Assembly (NCBI RefSeq): GCF_954871325.1
Contig: NC_088775.1
Span: 19,011,561-19,075,560 of the forward strand
Length of the DNA stretch: 64,000 bases
Source of the DNA: Gordionus sp. m RMFG-2023
Taxonomy: Eukaryota; Nematomorpha; Gordioida; Chordodea; Parachordodidae
Reading direction: 5' to 3'
The translations under genes and the position numbers were made by a program. Of this stretch, positions 50,401 through 62,673 are shown piece by piece. Under the pieces are notes generated by a model. That model searched no databases, had not been told where the DNA came from, and saw nothing but the letters and a program-made list of their open reading frames with translations. Each line of letters begins with the position of its first letter. Positions within the stretch are counted from its first letter, which is position 1.

Positions 50401-50535
50401 ATGAAAACGTATTTTAAAACCAATACGGTATTGATTCTACAATATTGTAAAAACAATACGGTATTGAATCTACAATGATAATATCAATACGGTATTGAAA
50501 CTACAATGGGTATTGCTTTCACAATCCTACACCGG

Positions 50536-52942
50536 GGTTTCTAAAAATTAAAGGGATAAAAATAAAATTATCCTAGCAAAGATGTTAAGGACATGCTATC
50601 GGAATCTACGTTTAAAAGGCCTAAATACTATAAACTATTGTTAAAACTGGTGGAAATCTCAGATTTGTCGATTAACCTATTTAGATTGTCATGCCACAAA
50701 AAGCGACCATAGATTATAAAAAGAAACTTCTCAGAAGATGAGTAATCGAAAAAATGTTATTTAATATAAATGAAACTTAATTGTAATTTATTTATCTATT
50801 TTTTAAGAAATTTATTTTTCTTATCAATCTATATAAACTTAATCTAATTTTTTTTAAAAAATGATAAACATTATTTATTATAAGACGATACCATAAGTAT
50901 TGGTTTATGTCAATGTGAGCAACAACATATTGCAAGTTTTAAAAATAATATTTATATTCATTTATTGTGAAGTTTGTGCTTTTTAAAATTTTAAATAACA
51001 TAAATAAATTTAAAATATAAAATGAACTAGTAGATAGCCCGTCAATAATGATGGGGAATGAGAATTCTATTCGTTCTTTTACGATAGATGTTACCTTTTT
51101 TATTAAAAAAATCATATATTCTTTTTACCCCCCCCCCCCCCCAAAAAAAAAAAAAATAAAATTAGGTCAAGTATCTTACTTGCCTCGTTTTATTTGAGTT
51201 AACCCCAGAAATTTAGTTATGGAGTAAAATATGGATTGAAATTGTGTTCACTACAGCAATTTTAACAATTCACTTTTTATAATGCTTAATGAATAATGTA
51301 TGCATCATTATTTGTTATCCATGAAATAAAAATAAATAATTCTTATACTTTTTTGTACTATTCTAGAAAATCAATTGTTGTTTATAATAATGGGTTGTTG
51401 TTGTTTTTCAGATAAATTTAGTGTATGTCTTGCATTCCGAAATTATTTATTAAAGAATTTGATAAAAGCTATCTATATCTTTATGTTAAATAAAAAATGC
51501 TATCTATAATTACAAAAATGTCATTCAATATTGAAACTTATATTCAATTTATTTATATATTTTTTAATAAATTTGTTTTTATTTGTCATATAAATTTAGG
51601 CTAATTTTTTAAAAAAATGATGAGGACTAATTATTATTTTGTGTATCTGATAAAAATAAGAGCAAATCCTTTTTGTCATTTTAATTTCGAGGTTCAGTAT
51701 ACATCAGTAATTTATTTTAAACATTTAAAGAATCAAATTTTTTAGAAAACATGTATTAGAAATATAAAAGTTTTTAAATAAAACAATTTAATAAAATTGA
51801 TAAATTAAAAAATGATTACTGTAAATGAAAAATTTACAACTGCTGGAAATTTTCCTATAATAGAAAGAAATAAAAAAAAAGGAGAGATAATGACAAGCGC
51901 GTTTACATTAGCTGGGGAGGGGAAGGGGGTGTAGGAACAGTTTGCATTCAATTTTTCTTGAGGGGGTAGGATATATTAATTGGTGATTATCTATAAAATT
52001 TTTAGTCGAAATAGACAAAATATTTTGCTGTCAAAATTAATACTTTTATTATAGACCTATTATATTAGAACAATACATTGCAAATAATCAAGGATTATTT
52101 TCTAAATAAAGCTTTCTCTTGTTAAAAGGGTTAGACATTCTCAAACTCATATTCATGCTAAACTGTTAAATAATAATGATTATACCTTTCGGTCAAAATT
52201 TTATATTAACATTTTTTTATATATCATTTTAATGTGACATTTTTTTTATTCACTTAGTATTTAATATATAAAGAAAAATTGTTTTTGGTGAAAGCAGTTA
52301 ATAAAAAATAAAATTGTAATTTATATAAAAATAAAATATATACATCATGATATTATTACTTAATGGAAGATTCTATTCAATTCCTACAAATATATATTAA
52401 TGCATTCATTGTAAATGAGGCGGTTTTTAATTGAATTCATGAACTAAAAAATAACTTTTATATTCATAATATTTTGATAGTTGGCAGTTAAGCTAAAATA
52501 GTTTAAGTTATTTGGGTTGTAACTCATTTATCAGCCAAAATCTCGAAGAGGACATTGGGTTCCTTTAATAGAATAAAGAATAGTCCACAACATTTTTAAG
52601 CCATGAGGTCTTTGATGGATGCATTATCAAATAAATATTAAGATAAATGTATAAAAAGTGAAAACACGGTTAAAATTTAGAAAAAATTTAATTTATAAAA
52701 CAGCTCCATTTTACTTGTGCCCTACACATATTTATATGTCATACTTAGACGTTTTTTTTGACTTAGTCAGTTCAGATTAGACCCTATTTTAAAATATTTT
52801 ATTTTTATAAATATTTCTTTTTCAAGAATAGCCATTACATTGTTTATTAGATTTCAAAGCTTATAGATTTTAAAAGCAGGGGCGTCGCCAGCCTTTACAA
52901 TCTCAGGGGGCTCAGCTAAAAAAAATTTATGGGGGGGGGCGG
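50536..52942. other. AT-rich stretch between Ginger-1 and Ginger-2
   Basis: No gene recognised. A 15-C run lies at 51128-51142. CAGGGGCGTCGCCAGCC at about 52878 looks like the end of another DNA transposon family and is followed by a 9-G run directly before Ginger-2. Confidence 0.45.
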
Positions 52943-53278
52943 TGTAGCGTGATTAATTAACTCCCCTTATCACATACCTCTGAGTTAAGAAATCACTATG
53001 ATAGGTTAATCCCCCCCCCCCTTTGATAAATAGTGTTAAGGAGAGAGTTGATTAATAACAAAGATATTAATAACAATGTAAATTGATAGGGAGAGTTATA
53101 TGATCATGCAGTTTTTTTTTTTAATATTACTGAAATTCTTTTGATTTTCGAATTTAAATTTTGAAGTGAATTTTAATTTTATTTATCTAATTTGTGTAAT
53201 CATACATCCTATTCAAAAACTAACTTGTTCACGTAAAAAGTAAAATATTTTATTATTTTAATATAAAAATATCAAATA

Positions 53279-55860
53279 GTGAATCTCGATGTTATCAATG
53301 ATATTTATAATTACCTTAAATGCAAAACCTACCCAAACTCCTATGTCGTCGATCATGGCTTAAAAAGAAACCTTAGAGTCAAATATGCCAAGTTTTTCTT
53401 GGAGAATGACAAATTATATCATCACCTACATAATGCTGAAGTTATTTCACTCTTTAGCCAACAACAAAAACTTTTAGTCTCATTCCATGGAGGATGTGAG
53501 ACAAATCTCACAGAAATGTCATTATCTGGTCACACTGGAGTCAACAAGACATATGATAAACTAGTTGAAAGGTATATTTACACTATTTATAACATAATTT
53601 TATAAACTGGTTTAAGTATTGTTTCTAAATTTTTATAAATATTACTGATAAATTCCACAATTTATAAATGATACAGTACTCAATATAAAATTCTCTTTCA
53701 ATTAATAAAATATTGTTTTAAAATATTGCTTAAATTTAGCCTGATATCACCCAAAAAGCTTGCAACACATCTAAAATGTACTTTAAAATAATCAGGTAGT
53801 AAATAATAATCAGTTTTAACCTGAAAAAGCTTGCACGACTTTTAGAAAGAATTTATAACTTTAAAAACTTATACATCAAGCAGTACCAATATACTCAGCT
53901 TTTTCAATTGATAGGAAAAAATTTTTAAATTTAACCTTTAACAAATTTCTTTTAACATGCTTAAAACTTTAAAAAACGATATAGCATTTCAATTATGTCT
54001 TTTAGATATTGGTGGCAAGGAATGCGGCAAGATGTCATTGACTTTGAAAAATCATGCGACCTTTGTCAAAGATACAATTCCCGATTTGACAAAACAAGTT
54101 TGGAAATGCAGTCTATTCCTATTCCATCTAAGGTATGGACACAAATAGGGTAGACCTATGTTCATTGCCAGAGAGCATTAATGGGTTCAAATATATTGCT
54201 GTTGATTATTTTTCAAAATATATCGAAGCACAGCCTATAAAGGATAAGACAACCCATTCAGTGACCCTCTTTTTATACTCACTGTTATGCAGGCATGGCA
54301 GAGTCAAGGTTGATGAAATTTTTCTAATATAATGATATTTATCATATTTATAGGTCGAAATTAATGATCAGGGGCGCGAGTTTGTAAACCAAGTGAGCAA
54401 TAAATATCACAAACTCGTGGGAACCCAGCAGAGAGTGACAAGTGCATACTATCCTCAGGCTAATGGCATGGTAGAGAGATCCAATTGTACTCTTCAAAAT
54501 TCCCTTTTGAAGTGTACAAAAGGCAATCAAAAGATTGGCCTGGAGTTCTCCCAGGTATTGTATTTGCCTACAATACATCAAGGCATGAATCCTCAAAATT
54601 TATACAATTGATAATAGTAAATTTATTATTTTTTAACAAAATATTTAGACAATGTATAATTATCCTCTTCAACAGGAAAATTTTTACATATTAAGGCTAA
54701 TATAAGTAATTTAAAGCACTATATAGAGGGGAACAAAGGTATTATTTTTTAAATATATGAATATAATTTTTTTTAATGGTAAAGATACAGTCAAATGCAC
54801 ATTGTGAAACTATGGAGGGTGTTCAAGATCAAGGTAATATCAGTTTATTTATAAAATAATATTGAACAAATAATTAAATTTGTAGGCTTCTTAAAACTAT
54901 AGTTGGAGAAGGAGAAGGTAAACAAATGCATTTGGGAAAAAGGAAAATATATTTTCATTAGAAGAAGCACTATTTGAAGAAATGTTGTGGAATAAAAGTT
55001 TCAGGAGAAAGTTTTATTTTTTAAAAATTGGAAAAATTTTATATTTGATAAATCTAAAATTCTAGGGTTGGAAATAGGACTAAAATAAAACGTGTCAAGA
55101 GAAAAGGTATAATATATAAAATTATTTAATATATTTTTTGGATACAGATACATTTGGTGAAGATCCAATAATAGCTTTTAAAAGTATAGTGAGAGAGGAA
55201 GGATATATAGGTGTACAAGATCAGGGTAGTAATATTTTTAAAAAATATGTTATTATTTAATTATCAAATTTGATGACGAAATTATTGTGGAAGCAATAAT
55301 ACCAAAGAAAATTGGTGAACTTTTTATGCCTACAACAAAGAACTGGAAGGTATATCCCTCTAAACGGTTCAATTTCAAAGTAATTGGACGTTATCCCAAG
55401 ATAAAATGTGGTATATTAAAAGAGATTTTTACAACCGATCATATTTTGTGTGATGGGAACTGTTTTTTTAGGTTAGTATCTATATATAATATTTAATTAT
55501 TTACCATGTTTATAGGTGTATAAGTCAAGAGATATCAAATAGCCAGGAAAATTATAATTACCTTAAGGAGGAATGTGTTCTTTTTATGAGGAGCGAAGAT
55601 TTCAAATTGGAAATGGGAAAATTTATAGAATATTCTGTAGAGGATTACCTAGTTAACAGAATGAGAAACGGTGTCTGGGCAAACAGAGGTAAAAATATTA
55701 TCTATGGCCAGATTGTTACAGACAAATATATTAATCTATACCCAATATAAGTGGGCTTATTATTCGCCCATGAAATTTTTTAATAATATTAAAATATTTA
55801 AAGAAAATATTTATTTATGCAATGTAAATAACAATCATTTTGTTAGAATTATATCAATGT
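53279..55860 (+). pseudogene. Ginger-2 transposase-OTU gene, decayed
   Basis: First exon to 53571 has a YLKCKTYPNS start, FFLENDKLYHHL and an H2C2 half (SFHGG...GHTGVNKT). A 434-bp intron (53572-54005) follows. The next exon reads YWWQGM and CDLCQRYNSRF. The core shows VDLCSLPESINGFKYIAVDY, EINDQGREFVNQ and YYPQANGMVERS, so all three acidic residues are present. The GPY/F-like region cannot be seen. The OTU half (55270-55471) has NWKVYPSKRF and DGNCFFR, a 44-bp intron, RCISQEIS, LLQTNILIY and NNNHFVRI, so both cysteine and histidine are visible. There are frame changes in the DDE core, after the E motif and inside the OTU domain. Not functional as it stands. Confidence 0.75.
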
Positions 55861-55904
55861 GATTATATATTCTAATATTTTTATTCCATTATATTTATTG
55901 CAAT

Positions 55905-57130
55905 TTAGTTGAAAGATGATAATCGGCAAGTATTTTTTGTTAAATGTTATTGTACTCTATATTTTTATTAATAGTTATTTTTATAAAAAGTACAATAGTT
56001 TGATATCCTTTTTATAAGTTGAAATCTATTAAATTGCAATTTTAAATTATATTTATTGCATTTTATATTTTTTTATATTTATTGCAATTTAGTTGAAAGA
56101 TGCTAATTGGTAAGTATCTTTTTGTTAAATGTTATTGTACTCTATATTTTTATAAAAAGTACAATAGTTTGACATCCTTTTTATACGTTGAATTCTATTC
56201 AATTGCGAATTTATATAATATATTTATTGCAATTTATATTTTTTATTAATAGTTATTTTTATAAAAAAAACAATAATAGTTAGCCATATTTTTGATGAGT
56301 TAAGTCCTATTCAATTGCTAATTTATATTATATAGCTTTTTATATATTTAATTAATAGATATTTTTATATAAAGTACGATATTAAATCATTTGATGAATG
56401 ATATGTAATTTATGTTTAAATATGAATAAATTTAACCTACCATGTGCATATAGATTTCGATCAAACTTTTTTAAAATTAAGCTATGACGTTTTCGACGTT
56501 AAATTATTTATAGGTATTAAAAATTTAAAAAGGTTGAGAATAAAACTTAGATGTTAATATAACTAAATATCGAAATTAAAATATTATCTATCTCATAAAT
56601 TTCAATATTAGAAAATTTTAATTATTTATCACTCATAAGCGTCAATTTGCTAAACATATAAACTTTAAGCATCACCTGTCAGTCATAAGTGTTAATATTG
56701 CAATATATAAACTTTTAACATTGCACGTAAGTCATAAATGTCAGTATTACTAAATATTGGAAACTTTTTAACATTACATGTCAGTCATTAATGTCGTATT
56801 ACTAAATAATATAAATTTTTAACATTACATGTCAGTCATTAATGTCAGTATTACTAAATAATACAAATTTTTAACATTACATGTCAGTCATTAAGATCAG
56901 TATTACTAAATAATAGAAATTTTTAACATTACATGTCAGTCATTAATGTCAGTATTATTAAATAATAGAAATTTTTAACATTACATGTCAGTCATAAATG
57001 TCAGTATTACTAAATAATGGAAACTTTTAACATTACATGTCAATCATAAATGTCAGTATTATTAAATTTTATAATGATATTTTGATAAAATATTAATATA
57101 ACGTCAATCATAAATGTCAGTATTACTAAA
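55905..57130. repeat. Subterminal tandem arrays of Ginger-2
   Basis: Two arrays. About 55905-56345 has two to three units of about 180 bp sharing TTTTTGTTAAATGTTATTGT and AAAAGTACAATAGTTTG. About 56690-57130 has about eight units of roughly 52 bp with ACATTACATGTCAGTCATTA and GTCAGTATTACTAAAT. Confidence 0.75.
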
Positions 57131-57169
57131 GGGAGTTAATTTAAATTTCAGCTAAAATATCACGTTACA

Positions 57170-57207
57170 CCGGGTCTTTGCCCCACTTTTTCCCGGCCTT
57201 CGGCCGG
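57170..57207. other. 38-bp GC-rich spacer between two Ginger ends
   Basis: Starts and ends with CCGG and separates TACA (end of Ginger-2) from TGCAACGTG (end of Ginger-3). It also holds CCCGGCCTTCGGCCGG, an inverted repeat. It is far more GC-rich than its surroundings. Confidence 0.75.
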
Positions 57208-57224
57208 TGCAACGTGCTATTTTT

Positions 57225-57970
57225 ACTCTACTAAAATTGCTCATTTATTTAGTGATATTGACATTAAAGATTGACGTGCATATATTTAATATTATATAGT
57301 GGTAATGACATTTTTGACAAATTAAATATAATAAACTTAGTGATATTGACATGTTTGACTGACTTGTAAAAATTAAATATAATAAATTTAGGGATATTGA
57401 CATTTTTGACTGACTTGTAAAATATAATAAATTTAGTGATATTGACATTTTTGACTGACTTGTAATTAAATATAATAAATTTAGGGATATTAACATTTTT
57501 GACTGACTTTTAAAAATTAAATATTTGACTGACATATTTTACTCCTTATAACAATTACTCACTTATTTAATGATATTGACATTTTAAACTTACATGTTTT
57601 ACTCCTTATAAAAATTACTCATTTAGTTAAGGAAATTGACATTTTTGACTACTTGTAAAGATTAAATATAATAAATATAGTGATATTAACATCATTATAA
57701 AAAATTACTCACTTATTTGACATTTATGACAATTTTTTATTCTCCTTGCAAAATTTATTTATTTATAACTTGAAAAAGGTCAAAACTTATTAAAAAAATG
57801 ATAAAAATAAGATACGAGATATAATCAAGATATATGATGTAAATAAGATACGCGATATAGTTAAGATATATGCTGTAAATAAGATACGCGATATGAATAC
57901 CTATATATGAATAAAATACGCGATATGAATACATATATATGATGTGAATAAAATACGCGATATAAATAAG
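57225..57970. repeat. Subterminal repeats and a degenerate satellite of Ginger-3
   Basis: 57225-57720 holds units with TTTAGTGATATTGACATTTT and TGACTGACTTGTAA. 57812-57966 holds a second array around AATAAGATACGCGATAT / AAAATACGCGATATGAATAC. Neither codes for protein. Confidence 0.7.
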
Positions 57971-57985
57971 ATTAAATAAAATTTA

Positions 57986-58104
57986 TTATGAAACAAAATG
58001 CTCGCAATAATTTCTTAAATATATATTTACATTAAATTTTTTGATATTATGTAATATTAAAATCATAATGGCATTCGTTATCACAAACTTATTTGCTTAT
58101 ACAT
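57986..58104 (-). pseudogene. Ginger-3 OTU C-terminal exon with internal deletion
   Basis: Starts after ATTATTATAG with CISK (completing RCISK across the intron) and ends IKKFNVNIYLRNYC-EHFVS before TAA (57986-57988). These match the two ends of the OTU second half of Ginger-2. The middle, including the TNILIY block, is missing. Confidence 0.6.
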
Positions 58105-58146
58105 CTATAATAATGATTAACATTAATTTATCGTAAATAAAAATAC

Positions 58147-58348
58147 CTGAAGAGACAATTTCCATCATTAATAATCCGTTCGGTAGAAAAATCATTTCCA
58201 ATCACACCCTTATCATATTTTGGATATCTTTTATTGATCGCAAAATGAAAGCGTTCAGAATGATATATTTTCCAATTTCTGTTGGTGAGAAGAAAAAGAT
58301 TTGCATCCTCTTTCTTGGAATTTACAGTCTCTAATATAATTTCACCAT
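58147..58348 (-). CDS. Ginger-3 exon with OTU cysteine motif
   Basis: Acceptor TTTTTTAG; donor GTATTTTTA at 58146. Reads DGEIILETVNSKKED, NRNWKIYHSERFHF and INDGNCLFR. The exon stops directly after the Arg codon's first two bases, exactly as in Ginger-2. Confidence 0.75.
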
Positions 58349-58391
58349 CTAAAAAATATGTATTAATCTACTAATTATACAAATTTTTACC

Positions 58392-58562
58392 TTTCTTATT
58401 TTGCATGCCCACTTCGCAATCTACAATCTTCAAATTGTGAGGCGGGGCAACTATTAAATTAAAAAATTAATTTTATCAATTCTTAAAAATATTACTATAA
58501 GGTCGATGCTCATCAGGCTTTAGCATTTTCAATGCTTCACTGATTGTTTTAACTCCATCATC
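58392..58562 (-). CDS. Ginger-3 small linker exons
   Basis: Two short open segments with splice-like ends: about 58500-58562 (DDGVKTISEALKMLK, PDEHRPY) and 58392-58454 (APPHNLKIVDCEVGM, QNKK). Such acidic linker exons separate the GPY/F-like module from the OTU domain. Exact ends are inferred. Confidence 0.5.
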
Positions 58563-58706
58563 TAAAAAATATGTATATTAAATATTTTTTTATTATAACT
58601 TTTTTGTTTTGACAATTATAATCCTCTCCAATTATCTCATTTAGTAATTTCAAAACTAGACGTTTTAAAAAAGATTTAATATTAAATATGAAAATATTCG
58701 TATCCC

Positions 58707-59270
58707 GTCAATACCGCGAAACTTTTACCGCGAAATGTATTATCGCGAATGCATTATCGCGAATGTCGATTACCGCGAAAAGATATTATAGCGAATGCAT
58801 TATCGCGAATGCATCATAGCGAATGTATTATAGCGAATATATTAGCGCGAATGCATTATAGCGAATGTATTATAGCGAATGCATTATAGCGAAAACATTA
58901 TAGCGAATGCATTACAGCGAATGTAATACCGCGAATGCATTATCGCGAATGCATCATAGCGAATGTATTATAGCGAATATATTAGCGCGAATGCATTATA
59001 GCTAATGCATTACCGCGAAAATATTATAGCGAATGCATTACAGCGAATGTAATACCGCGAATGCATTATCGCGAATGCATCATAGCGAATGTATTATAGC
59101 GAATATATTAGCGCGAATGCATTATAGCGAATGCATTACTGCGAAAACATTATAGCGAATGCATTACAGCGAATGTATTATCGCGAATGTATCATAGCGA
59201 ATGCATTATCGCGAATGCATTATCGCGAATGCATCATAGCGAATGCAATATCGCGAATGCATTACAACCA
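58707..59270. repeat. Left satellite arm of the foldback element
   Basis: About 37 tandem units of GCGAATGCATTATA type with a higher-order pattern that repeats at roughly 130 bp (GAATATATTAGCGCGAATGC recurring near 58835, 58975 and 59105). Confidence 0.85.
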
Positions 59271-59279
59271 ACATTATCA

Positions 59280-62200
59280 CAATGCAATAGTGATTTATAT
59301 TTGACAAAATTATATTTAACCCATTTTCCAAAAAACCAGAAAACCAGCTTAATTGTTTATATTTATTTAAAGTAGCGTTTTAAAATTATTTACCTCTAAA
59401 ACACGTCGTTATTTATGAAATTCGTATTTTATTTAAAAATATGTGGAATTTGGTATACTCAATTTTTTTAACGATTAGATTAAGTCGTTTTTTACAAAAG
59501 ACCCTATTAATAAATATTTTAATATTTTATATTTTAAGATTGATTCTAGTAAAAGTTAATTTTCGCCCCAACAAGCCCCAAACCCCAGGCTTGTAGATTA
59601 TATTGGTTTATTAAGTCTCCTATAGGATAATTGTTATTATCAATAATACACCATTTGTATATAAATAATTTATAAAAAATTTCAAAATGTGATATTTTAT
59701 TTTAAAAAATGTTTAAGTTTTAATGAATTTTTTAATTTTTTTCTAATTCTTTTGATTATCAACCACCAGAAAAGGTGAAAGTTAAAGGGGAAAAAAATAG
59801 AATTTAAAGCTATAATAGTAGCCAATGAATACTTATTATATCATTATAATTAATTCGACCTAATTCTACTAGCCCCTAGTTACTGATATGATTTACCCTT
59901 TCCAGCGCTAAAAAAATATGTTGATAATTTTTAAAATTTTTTAAATAAGATTAGATGAAGGGGAACATTGGATTGAGACCTCTATCTTATTAAATCTTTT
60001 GTAATCGTCATTAATTTTATAGCTTTAAAACATAAAATCTTATCTTTTTTAAATTTAAACATTGTTAAATTTAAAAATAATAAATGCCAACTCCTGTTTC
60101 AAATATAAATCTTAAAATGATAAAAAAATATATTTAATTATATATTTTGGTGGTTTCAATAGAGATGATATGTGAATTTAGTTCAAATTTAATATTTTGT
60201 AAATTATTTTCAAATCATATTATTCTGCCTAAAAGGGAATGCCTACAATAAATATTTTTAAACATAATGATTATGAGACTTTCTGAAATAGGAAAAGAAG
60301 ATTTTTTAATTTCATATTCTGTCTATTTAATTATTTTTAAATCTCACTGTGTAAATTGGTTTATTATTCATGATACGGTTTAAAACAATTTCAACTTTAA
60401 GAGAGACGGAAGGCCACAAATCCATATTTTTATGCCGTTTAATATTATAGTGAAAAACATTTTAATTATGCTTTAATATTATTTACTTATCTTAAATTCC
60501 GTATAAAACAATTTATAAAATACAGAGAAAATATTCAAAATAAAGAAATTTGAAAATTTAGGGCAGGGCTTTAAATAATCAGAGCTAAAAATGCAGCCAA
60601 AGAACACAGGTATATTAATTTACGACATTTATATTATTTATTTTATTACTAATTATGACATTGAAATATGTTAAATTCAATTTTGTCAGGACTGTAAAAA
60701 ATAGCTAAATTATAATAAAAGTATAATTTTTTTTGGCATTGATAAAGTTATCCTTTCAAAAATAACCCAGCGGCTGAAATAATATTTTTCTATTAAAATC
60801 TTTAGACATTTTTGGAATTGGATAAAAATAAAGTTATTACCAAACTATAATTTACTTCTGGCACCTTACTTTAAAAAGATGAAAGGTGCAATAATTTTTT
60901 TCAATTTTTTTAAAGATTTATATAAGTTAATTGATGATACTACGAAATAAGATTTATAAATAGATTACATGACTTGTTTATTAACTCAAATTTTGTTATA
61001 TTTTATTATTCTAAAAAAATGATTTAATTTTTTTTAAATTCTGGAATCCTAACTGAACTTGGGATCAAGACTAGTGCCTGAAATCTAACTCGTTATATTC
61101 AAATTTATTAATGTTTACAACCCTTAATATTTTTGATTAGTAATTTTTTTAAATCTCACTTTCGCGTTTCAATTTATATATAGAATTTAATTTTATTTAT
61201 AAAACTCTTCATATATTATTAAAGATCAATTCACTATATTGCCACAAAAATGAATTTTTCTAACAAAAATCTAATAGAGAATACAATTACAATCTGCTAG
61301 CTGCTTATAGAGTTTTATATAAAAGAAAAAATCCTATTTTATAGAATAACAATTTACCCGAACAAAATTGATAATATGAATACTTCAAAATATGATCTTA
61401 ATCAAAGTGGTGCTACTGGGGCTATTTTTATGGGGTTAGGTCGAACCTTTTTTTTTGCTATTTTTTAAAAATTTGACATGCAAAAAAAGCCAAGGAGAGA
61501 CCAACTAAAAGAAAAAAAATCGAAAAATGTTATTATATGATAAATAATTGTTTGGTATACAAATAAATTATATCAAGCATAACAATCAAGACTGCTTTCA
61601 ATGTCCGTTATTAGTTACTACATGGCTTTGCAATTTTATTGTTTTTTTATTTGCAAAGATTGTGAATGTTTTAAATGATTTTATATAACACTTTTATGTT
61701 TTAAATCATTAAATTTATCCTAATAAAAAAATATATAACTTTTATATATGGAAAATTAAGAAGAGTTTATAATAGCCTCGACCAAGGGCTTGTTCGTCCC
61801 TGGGTAGGGTTCACTCGGTTACCAAAAAAAATTCCAGGAAAAATGATATTTTGAAAGAATTATTAGAGATGTATTTTTGAAATTTAAACATATCATAAAA
61901 CTAATAGAGCTGAACAAAATGAGATATTTTATATTAAAAATGATAAAGTACTTATAATTTGCCTTTAGGGTTCGCCATAACCCCGTTCTCCCCTACAAGT
62001 TTTCAATAAATTAAAAAGAAAAAACTTGATGTTTAATATTTAAAATGATTAGATGAAAAAGAGAAATCTATTTTATTACTTAGAATCTTTTTTATATATT
62101 TTGAGTCTTAGCCTTAATTTCAATAAAAAAATGTTTTTAGAGCCAATCCCCATTTTAACTTAATTTTCAGATTTAACTAAGTCAGTCGAAAAGTCGATAA
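59280..62200. other. Non-coding centre of the foldback element
   Basis: AT-rich. Scanned on both strands without finding a transposase motif. It may be anonymous filler carried between the arms. Confidence 0.5.
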
Positions 62201-62223
62201 ATATAAAATTGTAACTTTCATGA

Positions 62224-62673
62224 AACTCCATTCGCGATATGATAATGCATTCGCTATAATGCATTCGCTATAATGCATTCGCTATAATGCATTCGCTATA
62301 ATGCATTCGCTATAATGCATTCGCCATAATGCATTCGCGATAATTCATTCGCTATAATGTATTCGCTATAATGCATTCGCTATAATGTATTCGCTATAAT
62401 GCATTCGCGATAATTCATTCGCTATAATGTATTCGCTATAAAACATTCGCGATAACATTTTCGCGGTATTACATTCGCGCTAATACATTCGCTATAATAT
62501 TTTCGCTGTATTATATTCGCTATAATGCATTCGCGGCAATGCATTCGCTATATTATATTCGCGATAATGCATTCGCTGTAATGCATTCGCTATAATATCT
62601 TCGCGGTAATCGACATTTGCGATAATGCATTCGCGATAATACATTTCGCGCTAAAATTTTCGCGGTATTGACA
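62224..62673. repeat. Right satellite arm of the foldback element
   Basis: The reverse complement of the left arm: tandem CATTCGCTATAATG units, ending GCGGTATTGACATGTAACC. Confidence 0.85.

Larger units (their letters stand above)
45839..50531 (+). mobile_element. Ginger-1: Ginger-type DNA transposon with OTU domain
   Basis: Left end TGTAATATTGTAGAAACAATACC; right end in reverse complement TGTAGGATTGTGAAAGCAATACC. CCGG flanks both ends (45835-45838, 50532-50535), a 4-bp duplication. The subterminal near-palindrome CAATACGGTATTG occurs twice at the left and three times at the right. Inside are a minisatellite (46.1-47.05 kb) and a spliced transposase gene on the plus strand. TG...CA ends, 4-bp duplications and a gypsy-integrase-like transposase define the Ginger group. 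There are no LTRs, RT or capsid genes. Confidence 0.85.
52943..57169 (+). mobile_element. Ginger-2: second OTU-bearing Ginger element
   Basis: Left end TGTAGCGTGATTAATTAACTCCC; right end in reverse complement TGTAACGTGATATTTTAGC, which also reaches TTAACTCCC. The right flank is CCGG (57170-57173) and the left flank GCGG (52939-52942), so the 4-bp duplication is probably mutated by one base. It contains a spliced transposase/OTU gene and two subterminal tandem arrays. Confidence 0.75.

Noticed and set aside
57245-57535. A repetitive 96-residue protein on the minus strand
   Set aside because: It is a translation of the subterminal tandem array of Ginger-3.
59187-59375. Open frame with MHHSECNIANAL repeats
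   Set aside because: It is satellite sequence of the left foldback arm read through by chance.
58707-62673. CRISPR array or centromeric satellite
   Set aside because: No spacers between units, eukaryotic context, and the two arrays are inverted arms with unique ends and a 9-bp target duplication.
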